From Pseudomonas fluorescens (GTDB lineage: Bacteria; Pseudomonadota; Gammaproteobacteria; Pseudomonadales; Pseudomonadaceae): 64,000 nt of DNA. This document shows, piece by piece, positions 36,927 through 50,467 of the stretch; position 1 is the first letter of the stretch; the number at the start of each line of letters is the position of its first letter. Location: assembly GCF_902497775.2 (NCBI RefSeq), contig NZ_OZ024668.1:3766326-3830325 (forward strand), read 5' to 3'. Below the pieces are notes generated by a model. The model was not told where the DNA came from. It did no database searches and was given only the letters and a program-made list of their open reading frames with translations. The translations under genes were made by a program, and so were the position numbers.

Positions 36927-39545
36927 TTAAACGCCCTGCTCAACGAAGGGCACGGTCAAGGCCAGTGCGCTGTCCAGCGCAGCGGTGTCCACGCCACCAC
37001 CTTGCGCCATGTCCGGACGACCACCGCCCTTGCCACCCACCGCCGCAGCGGCTTGTTTCATCAAATCACCGGCTTTGAGTTGGCCAGTCAGGTCTTTGGT
37101 CACACCGGCAACCAGCACGACCTTTTCCTCATGGACACTGCCGAGCAGGATCACTGCGCGACCGAGTTTGTTCTTCAGCTGATCGACCAGCGCCAGCAGC
37201 GCCTTGCCATCCTGGCCATCCAGACGCGCGGCCAGGACTTTGACGCCCTTGACCTCGACGGCTGCGTTGGACAGGTCGTCGCCAGCTGCACTGGCGGCCT
37301 TGGCCTGCAGTTGCTCCAGCTGTTTTTCCAGCTGGCGGTTGCGCTCAAGCACTGCCGAGAGCTTGTCGATCAGGTTTTCGCGGCTGCCCTTGACCAGTTG
37401 CGCGGCTTCCTTGAGCTGCTCTTCGGCGGCGTTCAGGTAAGCCAGTGCGGCAGCGCCGGTGACCGCTTCGATCCGGCGTACGCCGGAGGCCACGCCACCT
37501 TCGCTGATGATCTTGAGCAGGCCGATATCGCCGGTACGCTTGGCGTGGATACCACCGCACAGTTCGACGGAGAAATCGCCGCCCATGCTCAGCACCCGTA
37601 CGCTGTCGCCGTATTTCTCGCCGAACAGCGCCATCGCGCCCTTCTGCTTGGCGGTTTCGATATCGGTCTCTTCGGTTTTCACCTCGGAGTTCTTGCGCAC
37701 TTCGCGGTTGACGATGTCTTCCAGGGCCTTGAGTTGCTCCGGCTTGACCGCCTCGAAGTGACTGAAGTCGAAGCGCAGGCGCTGGCTATCGACCAGCGAG
37801 CCCTTCTGTTGTACGTGATCGCCCAGCACCTGGCGCAGCGCAGCGTGCAGCAGGTGGGTGGCGGAGTGGTTCAGCGAGGTGGCGTGCTGAACGTCGGCAT
37901 CGACGCGGGTCTGCACCTGGGCGCCGACGGTCAGGGTGCCGCTGGCAACCACACCGTGGTGCAGGAAGGCGCCGCCGGTCTTGGTGGTGTCGCGCACGTC
38001 AAAACGCACGTTGCCTGCCTGCAGGTAGCCGGTGTCACCCACCTGGCCGCCGGACTCGGCGTAGAACGGCGTACGGTCGAGGATGACCACGCCCTCCTCG
38101 CCTTCGCCCAGTTGCTCGACGACCTTGCCGTCCTTATAAAGAGCAACGATGTTGGCGCTGCCTTCAGTGGCGTTGTAGCCGGTGAACTCGGTCGCCACGT
38201 CGACCTTGACCAGGGTGTTGTAGTCCAGGCCGAAGGCGCTGGCGGAGCGGGCACGCTCACGCTGGGCTTCCATTTCACGCTCGAAGCCTGCTTCGTCGAT
38301 GGTCAGCTCGCGTTCGCGGGCGATGTCGGCGGTCAGGTCCATCGGGAAGCCGTAGGTGTCGTACAGCTTGAACACCACGTCACCCGGCACTACGGTGCCC
38401 TTGAGCTCGGCCAGGTCCTGCTCGAGGATCTTCAGGCCCTGCTCCAGGGTCTTGGCGAACTGCTCTTCTTCAGCCTTGAGCACGCGCTCGATGTTGGCCT
38501 GCTGCTGCTTGAGCTCGGGGAAGGCTTCGCCCATCTCGGCCACCAGGGCGGCGACGATCTTGTAGAAGAAGCTGCCGGTGGCACCCAGCTTGTTACCATG
38601 GCGGCAGGCGCGACGGATGATGCGGCGCAGCACGTAGCCGCGGCCTTCGTTGGACGGCAGCACGCCGTCGGCAATCAGGAAGCCACAGGAACGGATATGG
38701 TCGGAAACCACCTTGAGCGACGACTGCTCTTCGTTCTTGCAGCCGATGGCCGCGGCGGCGGCGCTGAGCAGATTGCGGAACAGGTCGATCTCGTAGTTCG
38801 AGTGCACATGCTGCATGACCGCACTGATGCGTTCCAGGCCCATGCCGGTATCCACCGACGGTGCTGGCAACGGGTGCAGCACGCCATCGGCGGTGCGGTT
38901 GAACTGCATGAAGACGTTGTTCCAGATCTCGATGTAACGGTCGCCGTCTTCTTCCGGCGAGCCGGGTGGGCCGCCCCAGATGTCGGCGCCGTGATCATAG
39001 AAGATCTCGGTGCATGGGCCGCACGGGCCGGTATCGCCCATGGTCCAGAAGTTGTCGGAGGCGTATGGCGCGCCCTTGTTGTCGCCGATGCGCACCATGC
39101 GCTCGGCCGGTACGCCAATCTCTTTGGTCCAGATGTCGTACGCCTCGTCGTCGCTGGCATAGACGGTGACCCAGAGTTTTTCTTCCGGCAGGCCCAGCAC
39201 CTTGGTCAGGAAGGTCCAGGCGTAGGTGATGGCGTCTTTCTTGAAGTAGTCACCAAAGCTGAAGTTACCCAGCATTTCGAAGAAGGTGTGGTGACGGGCG
39301 GTATAGCCGACGTTTTCCAGGTCGCTGTTCTTGCCACCGGCGCGCACGCACTTCTGGCTGCTGGTTGCGCGGGTGTAGGCGCGCTTTTCCTGGCCAAGGA
39401 AGCAGTCCTTGAACTGGTTCATCCCCGCGTTGGTGAACAGCAGGGTCGGGTCGTTGCCCGGAATCAAGGAGCTGGAGGCAACTCGGGTGTGTCCCTGCTC
39501 TTCGAAGAAGCGAAGGAAGGCTTCACGGATTTCTGCGCTTTTCAT
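36927..39545 (-). CDS. alaS: Alanyl-tRNA synthetase
   Basis: An 872-residue class-II synthetase that charges tRNA-Ala. Residues 1-240 hold the catalytic domain ([15 protein letters not shown], the motif-2 region [20 protein letters not shown]), residues about 460-690 the editing domain with zinc motif [11 protein letters not shown] and the downstream [13 protein letters not shown], and the C terminus a coiled coil and C-Ala domain. ATG 39545 gives [19 protein letters not shown], the universal N terminus; the frame extends 22 codons upstream. It leads the alaS-lysC-rsmA series. Confidence 0.97.
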   Translation of the reverse strand: MKSAEIREAFLRFFEEQGHTRVASSSLIPGNDPTLLFTNAGMNQFKDCFLGQEKRAYTRATSSQKCVRAGGKNSDLENVGYTARHHTFFEMLGNFSFGDYFKKDAITYAWTFLTKVLGLPEEKLWVTVYASDDEAYDIWTKEIGVPAERMVRIGDNKGAPYASDNFWTMGDTGPCGPCTEIFYDHGADIWGGPPGSPEEDGDRYIEIWNNVFMQFNRTADGVLHPLPAPSVDTGMGLERISAVMQHVHSNYEIDLFRNLLSAAAAAIGCKNEEQSSLKVVSDHIRSCGFLIADGVLPSNEGRGYVLRRIIRRACRHGNKLGATGSFFYKIVAALVAEMGEAFPELKQQQANIERVLKAEEEQFAKTLEQGLKILEQDLAELKGTVVPGDVVFKLYDTYGFPMDLTADIARERELTIDEAGFEREMEAQRERARSASAFGLDYNTLVKVDVATEFTGYNATEGSANIVALYKDGKVVEQLGEGEEGVVILDRTPFYAESGGQVGDTGYLQAGNVRFDVRDTTKTGGAFLHHGVVASGTLTVGAQVQTRVDADVQHATSLNHSATHLLHAALRQVLGDHVQQKGSLVDSQRLRFDFSHFEAVKPEQLKALEDIVNREVRKNSEVKTEETDIETAKQKGAMALFGEKYGDSVRVLSMGGDFSVELCGGIHAKRTGDIGLLKIISEGGVASGVRRIEAVTGAAALAYLNAAEEQLKEAAQLVKGSRENLIDKLSAVLERNRQLEKQLEQLQAKAASAAGDDLSNAAVEVKGVKVLAARLDGQDGKALLALVDQLKNKLGRAVILLGSVHEEKVVLVAGVTKDLTGQLKAGDLMKQAAAAVGGKGGGRPDMAQGGGVDTAALDSALALTVPFVEQGV

Positions 39546-39900
39546 AGGTTCTTCCACGGAAACGGCGGCCTTAAGGCAAATGCTTGCGTCAAATTGACGA
39601 AACGACGGCAAAGGGCCGCATTATATCGGGCCTTAGGCTTGGGTGCAGTGTGTTTATGCTATAGAAACCGTCAATTGGACGGCCTGCAACGACAACGACA
39701 GCGAAAAACCGCTCGCTGCCACCCTGCCCGACCTCTCAGGGCCTGTTTTGATCTGATCACACAGTATTACTGGGGCCGTACAAAACAATTGGCAAGGTTT
39801 CCCGGATGAAATGTCCTTCATCCGGAAAAAACCGTTAGCAGCCTATACGTTCACCCGACAACTGTGCTAATAATTCCCCGCCGTCGGTGATCGACGGCAA
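39546..39900. other. Divergent promoter region between alaS and the riboswitch
   Basis: About 355 bases without a gene. It must hold the alaS promoter and the promoter of the FMN-riboswitch transcript. A small hairpin (CCGTCG-GTGAT-CGACGG, 39881-39897) immediately precedes the riboswitch. The long antisense frame across alaS ends here and is a shadow. Confidence 0.55.
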
Positions 39901-40046
39901 CGTTCTCAGGGCGGGGTGCAATTCCCCACCGGCGGTAATTGCGCGCAATGCGCATAGCCCGCGAGCGCTTGCAGGCCAGCCTGCAAGGTCAGCAGACCCG
40001 GTGTGATCCCGGGGCCGACGGTCATAGTCCGGATAAAGAGAGAACG
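39901..40046 (+). promoter_or_regulatory. FMN riboswitch (RFN element)
   Basis: The conserved RFN core is present in order: TTCTCAGGGCGGGGTGCAAT, then CCCACCGGCGGTAAT, AGCCCGCGAGCG, GGTCAGCAGACCCGGTGTGA, and GGGGCCGACGGTCATAGTCC. The closing stem P1 is perfect, CGTTCTC (39901-39907) with GAGAACG (40040-40046). It binds flavin mononucleotide and here precedes a lumazine synthase gene. Confidence 0.97.
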
Positions 40047-40109
40047 GGATAGGTGCATCCGCGCCTGTCGTTGTGCACTTGCATGGCGAAATCCCCTTCG
40101 ATCCAGCGC

Positions 40110-40132
40110 CCTGTTTCTCATACAAACAGGAG
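40110..40132 (+). promoter_or_regulatory. Ribosome-binding-site-sequestering hairpin of the FMN riboswitch
   Basis: CCTGTTT (40110-40116) pairs with AAACAGG (40124-40130) around a 7-base loop, covering the first three bases of the AGGAG ribosome binding site at 40128-40132. This is the expected expression platform for translational repression when FMN is bound. Confidence 0.65.
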
Positions 40133-40141
40133 TCCGTTTCA

Positions 40142-40648
40142 ATGCAACCTACCGCAATCGATAGCAAGAACCCTACCCACGAGCGCATCGCCTTCATCCA
40201 GGCCTGCTGGCACAAAGATATTGTCGACCAGGCGCGCAAGGCATTCGTCGAGGAAATGGGTAAACAAGGCTATCAGGCGAGCGATATCGATTTCTTCGAA
40301 GTCGGCGGCGCTTTCGAGATCCCCCTGCACGCCAAGCTGCTGGCCCGCGGCGGTCGCTACGCTGGCATCGTCGCCGCCGGCCTGGTGGTCGATGGCGGCC
40401 TGTACCGCCATGAATTCGTCGCCCAGTCGGTGATCAGCGGCCTGATGCAGGTGCAGCTGGAAACCGAGGTGCCGGTGTTCTCGGTGGTGCTGACCCCACA
40501 CCATTTCCATGCTGGCGACGAGCACCAGAACTTCTATTTCGAGCACTTCCTGGTGAAAGGCGCCGAAGCGGCCAAGACCTGTGCCGACACCCTGCAGAAG
40601 CTGCGTGCCCTGCGCCGCAATGAATCACCACAGAAACGAGTGGGGTAA
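40142..40648 (+). CDS. ribH: 6,7-dimethyl-8-ribityllumazine synthase, RibH2-type
   Basis: A 168-residue enzyme that condenses 5-amino-6-ribitylaminouracil with dihydroxybutanone phosphate to form lumazine, the riboflavin precursor. Core motifs FFEVGGAFEIPLHAKLLA and LTPHHFHAGDEHQNFYFEHF are visible. The phosphate-binding area reads HHFH rather than the usual GD-type loop of housekeeping RibH, and the sequence resembles the decameric RibH2 type of Brucella and rhizobia. It stands alone under an FMN riboswitch. ATG 40142 follows AGGAG. Pseudomonas usually has another ribH in the main rib cluster, outside this window. Confidence 0.88.
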   Translation: MQPTAIDSKNPTHERIAFIQACWHKDIVDQARKAFVEEMGKQGYQASDIDFFEVGGAFEIPLHAKLLARGGRYAGIVAAGLVVDGGLYRHEFVAQSVISGLMQVQLETEVPVFSVVLTPHHFHAGDEHQNFYFEHFLVKGAEAAKTCADTLQKLRALRRNESPQKRVG

Positions 40649-40655
40649 CGCGTGG

Positions 40656-40688
40656 GGCGGTAGCGGCGTCGCGACGCCGCTCCTGCCC
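40656..40688. repeat. Palindromic repeat after the lumazine synthase gene
   Basis: AGCGGCGTCGCGACGCCGCT (40662-40681) is a perfect 20-bp palindrome, extended by GGGC/GCCC flanks. There is no T run. It resembles a dispersed Pseudomonas palindromic unit and may serve as the 3' hairpin of the transcript. Confidence 0.7.
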
Positions 40689-40760
40689 ATACATATGTAT
40701 CGCCTGTGGTTTCGTCATGCGCCGTAGGCTGAGATCTCACCTGAAAACGAGATCTACATC

Positions 40761-41525
40761 ATGAGCAACGAAAGTAATGCTACCCCTATCAAAATCGACG
40801 GAAAAGTTAATACACCTTCCGTCATCATCGAAGAACTGGACGAAGCAACCCAAGACTTCAGGGTAGAACGCCAGCGCTTCACACTGCACAAAGATGCCCG
40901 CGTCATGGTAGAGCGCTGGGTCCAGACGGCGAAACTCGATTGGGAAGATGCCGGCGAAAGTGATGAAATCGTGATCTGGTCACGCTCCTCGGATATTGCC
41001 CTGAGCCAGGCAGGTAGCCAGCTCAACGTGCGCGTCGATAATCAGGATTATCTGATTAGCCCTTCCACTGCCTCGCAGCGGCTGACGCTTCAGGTACTCA
41101 AAAGCGACCTGCCGCTTGGCCTCGCAGAGGGCTTCAACTGGCCACTGCGCATTGATAGCGGCGCCAGCAGTTCCAAGACCCTGATCCAGACCGAAGACGA
41201 GTATCTGCGCATCTACGGCACGCCACAGTTCCAGTTCCGGATTCTCAATCAACTGGCATTGCTGGATGGGCACCGTGAACTCAAGGCGCTACTGGATGAC
41301 AGCAAGAACGCTCTGGCCGGCAGGGTTGTCAATGTGCTGATCATGGAGCAGTCCGTCAAAGCGGGCGGCGTAATAGGCGCTAGCGTGTTCCCGGCGCCCT
41401 ACGCACGCGAGAGCGAAATAGCGCTGCTGTACAACCCTTACGACGGTGTCGACAGTGACACCGAACTGTTCAAGTTGCTGTATCGCATCTTCGATTCCAT
41501 CATCAGCCCTTCTGTGCCTGCGTAA
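40761..41525 (+). CDS. Hypothetical protein, no recognised family
   Basis: A 254-residue soluble protein that I cannot assign. It has no signal peptide, membrane segment or obvious catalytic motif. The N-terminal 110 residues are acidic with beta-like alternation (VERWVQTAKLDWEDAGESDE, SQLNVRVDNQDYLI); the C-terminal part is more helical (FRILNQLALLDGHRELKALL) and ends in LFKLLYRIFDSIISPSVPA. Its first codons are A+T-richer than neighbouring genes, hinting at later arrival. It is convergent with aruE, six bases apart, and unrelated to the arginine operon by strand. Confidence 0.8.
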   Translation: MSNESNATPIKIDGKVNTPSVIIEELDEATQDFRVERQRFTLHKDARVMVERWVQTAKLDWEDAGESDEIVIWSRSSDIALSQAGSQLNVRVDNQDYLISPSTASQRLTLQVLKSDLPLGLAEGFNWPLRIDSGASSSKTLIQTEDEYLRIYGTPQFQFRILNQLALLDGHRELKALLDDSKNALAGRVVNVLIMEQSVKAGGVIGASVFPAPYARESEIALLYNPYDGVDSDTELFKLLYRIFDSIISPSVPA

Positions 41526-41531
41526 TCCGCC

Positions 41532-42539
41532 TCAGACCAGTTGCTCGTCACTCGCGGGCACGATCAGAATCCCCGCCCGAAGGCCATTCTTGACCTTCGG
41601 GTTGGGAAAGATGATGCGCGCGCCCTGCTCCTCGACAATCCAGCGGGTGTTGGCGATATCCTCGGCGAGCAGATAGCCGGGCTCCAGCTCCGAGAAGTTT
41701 TCGATATCCGCCGGCAGGTGCAGCTTAAACTGCTCGCTGTGCTTGATGATCTCGCGCGCCACGTTGAACAACTGCAAACCATCCAACAGCTCGGGCTCCT
41801 CAGGCTCGGTGCCGTCGATGATCTGCTTGAGGCGGGCTTCCAGGCGCTCGACGTTGACCTGGCCGTTCTGCCCGAACGGCCGCGCCTTGCCCAGCTCCAG
41901 GGTAAAGGCTTCAGCCCCCAGCTGTTCATAGGTGTAAGCGGTGAAGGTAATCGAGACCTGACTCTGCAGCAGCACCGCTTCCATGCCCGCCGCGCGCAAG
42001 CGGGCCAACTCCCGACGCGAATGCTGGCGGCCTTCCTTGTACGGATAGAGCGCGAACTGCTCGATCTTCGAACCCCGAATGGCGGTGTGCAGGTCGTAAT
42101 GCAGGCGGGCGCGCTCAGGGAGACTGAAGAAGGTCGCCGCCAGGCGCTCCAGCTCACAGGCACGCAAGGCTTCAGAACCGCTGGACTGATCGTGGCGGCC
42201 ATTGAACAAGCGGTTGACGTCCTGCTCAAGGTAACGCTCGCCGCGACGGATAGCCTCGGGGTTACCGAACAGGAACAGAATACGTGCACGCGGCTTCAGG
42301 TCGCCGCGGGCAATGTCGTGCAGCAGCCGGTCGAGCAATTCGATCGGCGCGGTTTCGTTGCCATGGATACCTGCCGACAGCAGCAGGTCCAGGCCATTGT
42401 CACGACCCTCGGGCGGGCGCACTTCAAGAGCGCCCTCACCGAGCCAGCGCATGCGTACGCCGTCGACAGTCAGCTGGGTCTTCTCTGCCGGTTCGCGACC
42501 GGCCAGGGTCAGTTCAAGCAGTTTGCCGAGGGCGAGCAT
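41532..42539 (-). CDS. astE: Succinylglutamate desuccinylase
   Basis: A 335-residue zinc hydrolase of the AstE/AspA family that releases succinate and glutamate in the last step of arginine succinyltransferase degradation. The zinc motif [12 protein letters not shown] (H-x2-E) is near residue 56 and the second ligand histidine lies in [13 protein letters not shown]. Last gene of the aru operon, ten bases after the small acidic gene. In P. aeruginosa the gene is called aruE. Confidence 0.94.
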   Translation of the reverse strand: MLALGKLLELTLAGREPAEKTQLTVDGVRMRWLGEGALEVRPPEGRDNGLDLLLSAGIHGNETAPIELLDRLLHDIARGDLKPRARILFLFGNPEAIRRGERYLEQDVNRLFNGRHDQSSGSEALRACELERLAATFFSLPERARLHYDLHTAIRGSKIEQFALYPYKEGRQHSRRELARLRAAGMEAVLLQSQVSITFTAYTYEQLGAEAFTLELGKARPFGQNGQVNVERLEARLKQIIDGTEPEEPELLDGLQLFNVAREIIKHSEQFKLHLPADIENFSELEPGYLLAEDIANTRWIVEEQGARIIFPNPKVKNGLRAGILIVPASDEQLV

Positions 42540-42549
42540 GGGCTATTCC

Positions 42550-42840
42550 TTAGTGATGGTGGCCGCAATCGGGACCATGGACGTGATCATCATCGTCGCC
42601 GGCATCGGCCGGTTCCATTTCCAGTTGCAGGCTCACCAGGTTGGTGGCCAGCGGGCGCAGCAGCAGGTTGGCGTACTCGGTGTCGTCTTCTTCGACGTCG
42701 ACGCCGATCAGCAGCTGACCACGGCCATCCTGCTGAATCCATACCTCCTTGCCTTGCCAGACCACCGCAAAGCGGGTGCAGGAGGTTTCCAGCTGGGTGC
42801 CATCGTCATCTTCAAGGATCAGCTGCAGGGCGTCGGACAT
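42550..42840 (-). CDS. Small acidic protein with a His-rich tail, in the aru operon
   Basis: A 96-residue protein located between astB and astE, a position where pseudomonads keep a conserved small gene of unknown function. The body is a compact beta-like domain (LETSCTRFAVVWQGKEVWIQ, LLIGVDVEEDDTEYANLLLR). The last 18 residues, DAGDDDDHVHGPDCGHHH, suggest metal binding. Spacing is tight on both sides (14 and 10 bases), so it is co-expressed with arginine catabolism. It might help metallate the zinc enzyme AstE encoded next, which is speculation. Confidence 0.85.
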   Translation of the reverse strand: MSDALQLILEDDDGTQLETSCTRFAVVWQGKEVWIQQDGRGQLLIGVDVEEDDTEYANLLLRPLATNLVSLQLEMEPADAGDDDDHVHGPDCGHHH

Positions 42841-42854
42841 AGTCGAATTCTCTC

Positions 42855-44204
42855 TCAAGGTTGGAGTTGGAACGGATAGACCGAACCCAGTTTGAGGATC
42901 TGGGTCAGTTCATCCAGTGCCGCACGACATTCCAGCAACAGCTGCGGATCGGCCAGGTCGGTTTCGCTCAGGCGATCGCGGTAGTGTTTGTCGACCCATT
43001 GGGTCAGGGTGTCGTACAGCGGTGCGGTCATGATAACGCCTGGATTGACCGCCGCCAGCTCCGTTTCATTCAATGCCACGCGCAAGCGCAGGCACGCCGG
43101 CCCGCCGCCGTTCTGCATGCTCTGCTTGAGGTCGAAAACCTTGACCTCGCTGACCGGCCCGCCAGAGCTGGTCAGGGACGACAGATAGGCCCAGACCCGC
43201 TCGTTGTTGCGGCACTCTTCCGGCACGATCAGCAGCATCGAACCATCGGCGCGAGACAGCAACTGGCTGTTGAACAGGTAGGAACGCACCGCGTCCTCAA
43301 CCGTGACAGCCGAGCGCGGTACGCAAATCGCCTTGAAGCTACCGCCTCGTTTAGCCAGTTTAGCTTGCAGTTGGCCAAGCATCGCCTCGGTCTCGAGGAA
43401 GGCGTCTTCGTGGTAGAACAGCACTTCGCCGTTACCCACAGCGATCACATCGTTGTGGAACACCCCCTGGTCGATTACCGCCGGGTTCTGCTGGGCAAAG
43501 ACCACGCCCTCCTCGCTCAGGCCATGCAGCCGTGCGACGGCTTGCGAAGCCTCCAGGGTCTGGCGCGCCGGGTATTTCTGCGGCGCCGGGTAGCGGGCGT
43601 CGAAGGCACTGCGGCCATAGACGAAGAACTCGACGCCGGCCTCGCCGTAGCTACGGCAGAAACGCGTATGGTTGGCCGCACCTTCATCACCGAACTGCGC
43701 CACCGCCGGCAGGGCCGCATGGTGGGCAAAGTGCTGCTGGTTGGCGAACATGGCGCCGAGCACGCGACTGGTGGTCGGGTGCTCGATGCTGCGGTGGTAC
43801 TTGCAGTTGAGGTTGGCGGCAGTGAAGTGCACGCGGCCGTCGGCGGTGTCGGCACTGGGGCTGACGGTGGCGGCGTTGGCCACCCACATGCTTGATGCCG
43901 AGCAGCTGGCAACCAGCAGCGGCATCGCCTCTTTGGCGGCTCGTTCGATCACTTGCGCGTCAGTACCGGCAAAGCCCAGGCGGCGCAGCGCAAGCACATC
44001 AGGACGCTCCTGCGGAGCCAGTACGCCCTGCTGGAAGCCCATCTCCATCAACGCCTTCATCTTCGCCAGGCCCTGACGCGCCGCCTCCCGCGGGTTGGAC
44101 GCCTGCTGGCTGTTGCTTTGCGAAGCAACGTTGCCGTACGACAGCCCGCCATAGTTGTGCGTCGGTCCGACCAGACCATCAAAATTCACTTCAAACGATT
44201 TCAT
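42855..44204 (-). CDS. astB: N-succinylarginine dihydrolase
   Basis: A 449-residue enzyme converting succinylarginine to succinylornithine, two ammonia and CO2. The N terminus [20 protein letters not shown] and the motif FVYGRSAFD are typical; the guanidino-modifying fold has the catalytic histidine and cysteine region near the C terminus ([14 protein letters not shown]). ATG 44204 follows GGAG, whereas the upstream in-frame TTG does not. Also known as aruB. Confidence 0.95.
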   Translation of the reverse strand: MKSFEVNFDGLVGPTHNYGGLSYGNVASQSNSQQASNPREAARQGLAKMKALMEMGFQQGVLAPQERPDVLALRRLGFAGTDAQVIERAAKEAMPLLVASCSASSMWVANAATVSPSADTADGRVHFTAANLNCKYHRSIEHPTTSRVLGAMFANQQHFAHHAALPAVAQFGDEGAANHTRFCRSYGEAGVEFFVYGRSAFDARYPAPQKYPARQTLEASQAVARLHGLSEEGVVFAQQNPAVIDQGVFHNDVIAVGNGEVLFYHEDAFLETEAMLGQLQAKLAKRGGSFKAICVPRSAVTVEDAVRSYLFNSQLLSRADGSMLLIVPEECRNNERVWAYLSSLTSSGGPVSEVKVFDLKQSMQNGGGPACLRLRVALNETELAAVNPGVIMTAPLYDTLTQWVDKHYRDRLSETDLADPQLLLECRAALDELTQILKLGSVYPFQLQP

Positions 44205-44228
44205 CGGCAAGGCTCCGTGGACCTTTTG

Positions 44229-46717
<2,489 letters not shown>

Positions 46718-46791
46718 GCTATCTCCTCGGGCGGCGGCCTGTGGCCTGCCGCAAAACTCGACCTGGGTGCTCGGTTATCGAACCGCAGGAA

Positions 46792-47811
46792 TCAAACCGC
46801 GACCAGGCGCACGCTGGCGCCTTCACCGACGCCCAGGGCTTCGGCGGCTTCAAGACTCAGGCTGACCGGCTTGCCGGGGGCCCAGTCGAGCTCCAGCAGC
46901 ACCGCGCGGTAATCCTGCAACTGGCCGTTGCTGACCAGGTACGGGCGCCCGCCCTTGCTGGCGGCATTGTCCAGCTTGACCGGCATCACCCGGCTCTGGG
47001 CAATCGAACGGATACCGGAAACCCGCGCATGCAGGGTCGGGCCACCGTCGAAAATGTCGATGTAGTGATCGGTCTCGAAGCCTTCGCGCATCAGGATGTC
47101 GAAGGTGATCTGCGCCCGTGGGTGCACCTGGCCCATGGCCTCCTGCGCGGCATCCGGCAGCAGAGGCACGTAGATCGGGTAATGGGGCATCAGCTCGGCC
47201 AGGAAGGTCCGGCTCTTGAGCCCGCACAGACGCTCGGCCGCGGCGTAGTTGAGGTCGAAGAAGTTGCGGCCGATCGCATCCCAGAATGGCGATTCACCAT
47301 GTTCGTCGCTGTAGCCGACGATTTCGGTCACCACCGACTCGGCAAAACGCTCCGGGTGGGCAGCCATGAACAGCAGGCGGCCACGGGAGTTGAGCTCGGC
47401 CCAGGCGGTACCGACCAGTTCCGGCAGCACATAGAAGCTGGTCAGCAGGCTGTTGCCGGTCAGGTCGTGGCACTGCGAGAGGACGTGAATCTTGTTGTGG
47501 ATCTTCAGCTCGCGAGACGCATGCACGAAGGTCTCGTTACGAAAGCTGTAGAACGGCTCGGAGTAACCGGCCGAGGCGACGATGGCCGAACAGCCGACCA
47601 GCTTGCCGGTGCTGCTGTCTTCAAGGACGAAGAAATAGCTCTCTTCACCGTTGAAGCTGACTTCGGCAGCGAAGGAGGTTTCCGAAGCGGCAATCTTGTC
47701 GCTCAGCCGACCGGCATCATCCGGCAAGGACGTGACACCAATGGGGCTGTCTGCGGCAAGACGCTGTACTTCGCCCAGATCAGCTATTTGCGCGGGGCGC
47801 ATCACCAGCAT
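46792..47811 (-). CDS. aruF: Arginine/ornithine N-succinyltransferase, alpha subunit
   Basis: A 339-residue AstA-family subunit paralogous to aruG (MLVMRPAQIADLGEVQRLAA, NSLLTSFYVLPELVGTAWAE, YIDIFDGGPTLHAR). The alpha subunit is the one first induced and commits arginine to succinylation. ATG 47811 follows AAGGAG; the open frame further upstream is not supported. It lies 132 bases downstream of aruC. Confidence 0.94.
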   Translation of the reverse strand: MLVMRPAQIADLGEVQRLAADSPIGVTSLPDDAGRLSDKIAASETSFAAEVSFNGEESYFFVLEDSSTGKLVGCSAIVASAGYSEPFYSFRNETFVHASRELKIHNKIHVLSQCHDLTGNSLLTSFYVLPELVGTAWAELNSRGRLLFMAAHPERFAESVVTEIVGYSDEHGESPFWDAIGRNFFDLNYAAAERLCGLKSRTFLAELMPHYPIYVPLLPDAAQEAMGQVHPRAQITFDILMREGFETDHYIDIFDGGPTLHARVSGIRSIAQSRVMPVKLDNAASKGGRPYLVSNGQLQDYRAVLLELDWAPGKPVSLSLEAAEALGVGEGASVRLVAV

Positions 47812-47943
47812 GGTGTCACTCCTTTCGGGTATACAGGCCGACATCCGCCGGCTCAGAGAAAAACAGCAGGCGCCCGCAGGCACCTGCTCTGGAATTCGGT
47901 ATCACCGGCCCCCGCAGGGCCGATGACAGGACTGCAGGCGTAA

Positions 47944-49321
<1,378 letters not shown>

Positions 49322-49388
49322 AAGGCGCAGTTTAAACGCTGCGGGGCATGCGCGGGAGATTCTGTACGGCTGGCCCCGCGATCAAAAA

Positions 49389-50369
49389 TCAGCCGCGCTC
49401 GGCGGGCACCGACGACAGCTCGAACGGGCTGCTGCTGCGTCGCTGATTGCGATCTTCGCGCGGTGTTGCGCCAAAGAAGTTGCGGTAGGCACTGGAGAAA
49501 TGCGGCCCCGAGGAGAAGCCGCAGGACAGGCCGATCTGGATGATCGACTTGCTGGTCTGCATCAGCATCTGCCGTGCCTTGTTCAGGCGCAGTTCCAGGT
49601 AATACTGGCTCGGCACGCGATTGAGGTACTGTTTGAAGATCCGCTCCAGCTGACGGCGCGAGACACAGACATGCTGGGCGATCTCGTCGGTGGTCAGTGG
49701 CTCTTCGATGTTGGCTTCCATCAGCAGCACGGCCTGGGTCAGCTTCGGATGGCTGGAGCCCAGACGGTTCTGCAGCGGAATGCGCTGGCGCTCGCCGCCT
49801 TCGCGAATCCGCTCGACCACCAGCTCCTCAGACACCGCGCCCGCCAGCTCGGCACCGTGATCACGGGCCAGTACCGCCAGCAGCAGGTCGATCACCGACA
49901 TGCCGCCGCACGCCGTCAGGCGGTCGCGATCCCAGTCGAACAGGTGGCTGGTGGCGATGACTTTGGGGAAACGCTCGGCGAAATCATCCTGCCAACGCCA
50001 GTGCACTGCGGCCCGATAGCCATCGAGCAGGCCCAACTGCGCCAACGGATAAACCCCCGCCGACAGCCCGCCAACCACACAACCGGCACGCACCAGTTGC
50101 TTGAGTGCGCTGGCCAGGCTCGAAGCCACTGCCTGCGGCGGCTCGTCAGCCAGCAAAAACAGTTTCTGGCAGCCCTCAAGCTTGCCGGCCCACGGCTCGC
50201 CCGGCAGGCGCCAGGCACCTTCACCCGGCGCTTCGGCCTGCAGGAACGACAATTCGTAGACCACTTCCGGATGAACCTTCTGGGCAACCCGCAATACCTC
50301 TTCGGCCAGCGCCAGGGTCAGGGCTTTGGTGCTGGGCCAGATGAGAAAACCGATTCGCTGGTTGGTCAT
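49389..50369 (-). CDS. argR: Arginine-responsive AraC-family regulator ArgR
   Basis: A 326-residue regulator. Residues 1-200 form a DJ-1/PfpI-like glutamine-amidotransferase-type domain (IGFLIWPSTKALTLALAEEV, GCVVGGLSAGVYPLAQLGLL) and residues about 215-310 the AraC helix-turn-helix pair (TDEIAQHVCVSRRQLERIFK, QIGLSCGFSSGPHFSSAYRN). It is unrelated to E. coli ArgR and activates aru and aot when arginine is abundant. It is the last gene of the aot operon, 98 bases behind aotP. Confidence 0.95.
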   Translation of the reverse strand: MTNQRIGFLIWPSTKALTLALAEEVLRVAQKVHPEVVYELSFLQAEAPGEGAWRLPGEPWAGKLEGCQKLFLLADEPPQAVASSLASALKQLVRAGCVVGGLSAGVYPLAQLGLLDGYRAAVHWRWQDDFAERFPKVIATSHLFDWDRDRLTACGGMSVIDLLLAVLARDHGAELAGAVSEELVVERIREGGERQRIPLQNRLGSSHPKLTQAVLLMEANIEEPLTTDEIAQHVCVSRRQLERIFKQYLNRVPSQYYLELRLNKARQMLMQTSKSIIQIGLSCGFSSGPHFSSAYRNFFGATPREDRNQRRSSSPFELSSVPAERG

Positions 50370-50467
50370 GGGGTGCGATCCGAAACCTGAGAGAGGTCAA
50401 GAAGTTAGAGCCCGGTCAGGCTGCGCTTGCTACGCAGCATGACCCATTTTGGTGCAAAGCGGCAGTC

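Noticed and set aside
36918..39809. 963-codon open frame on the plus strand opposite alaS
   Set aside because: It mirrors alaS exactly, has a protein sequence with no domain sense, and arises from G+C-rich codon use on the other strand.
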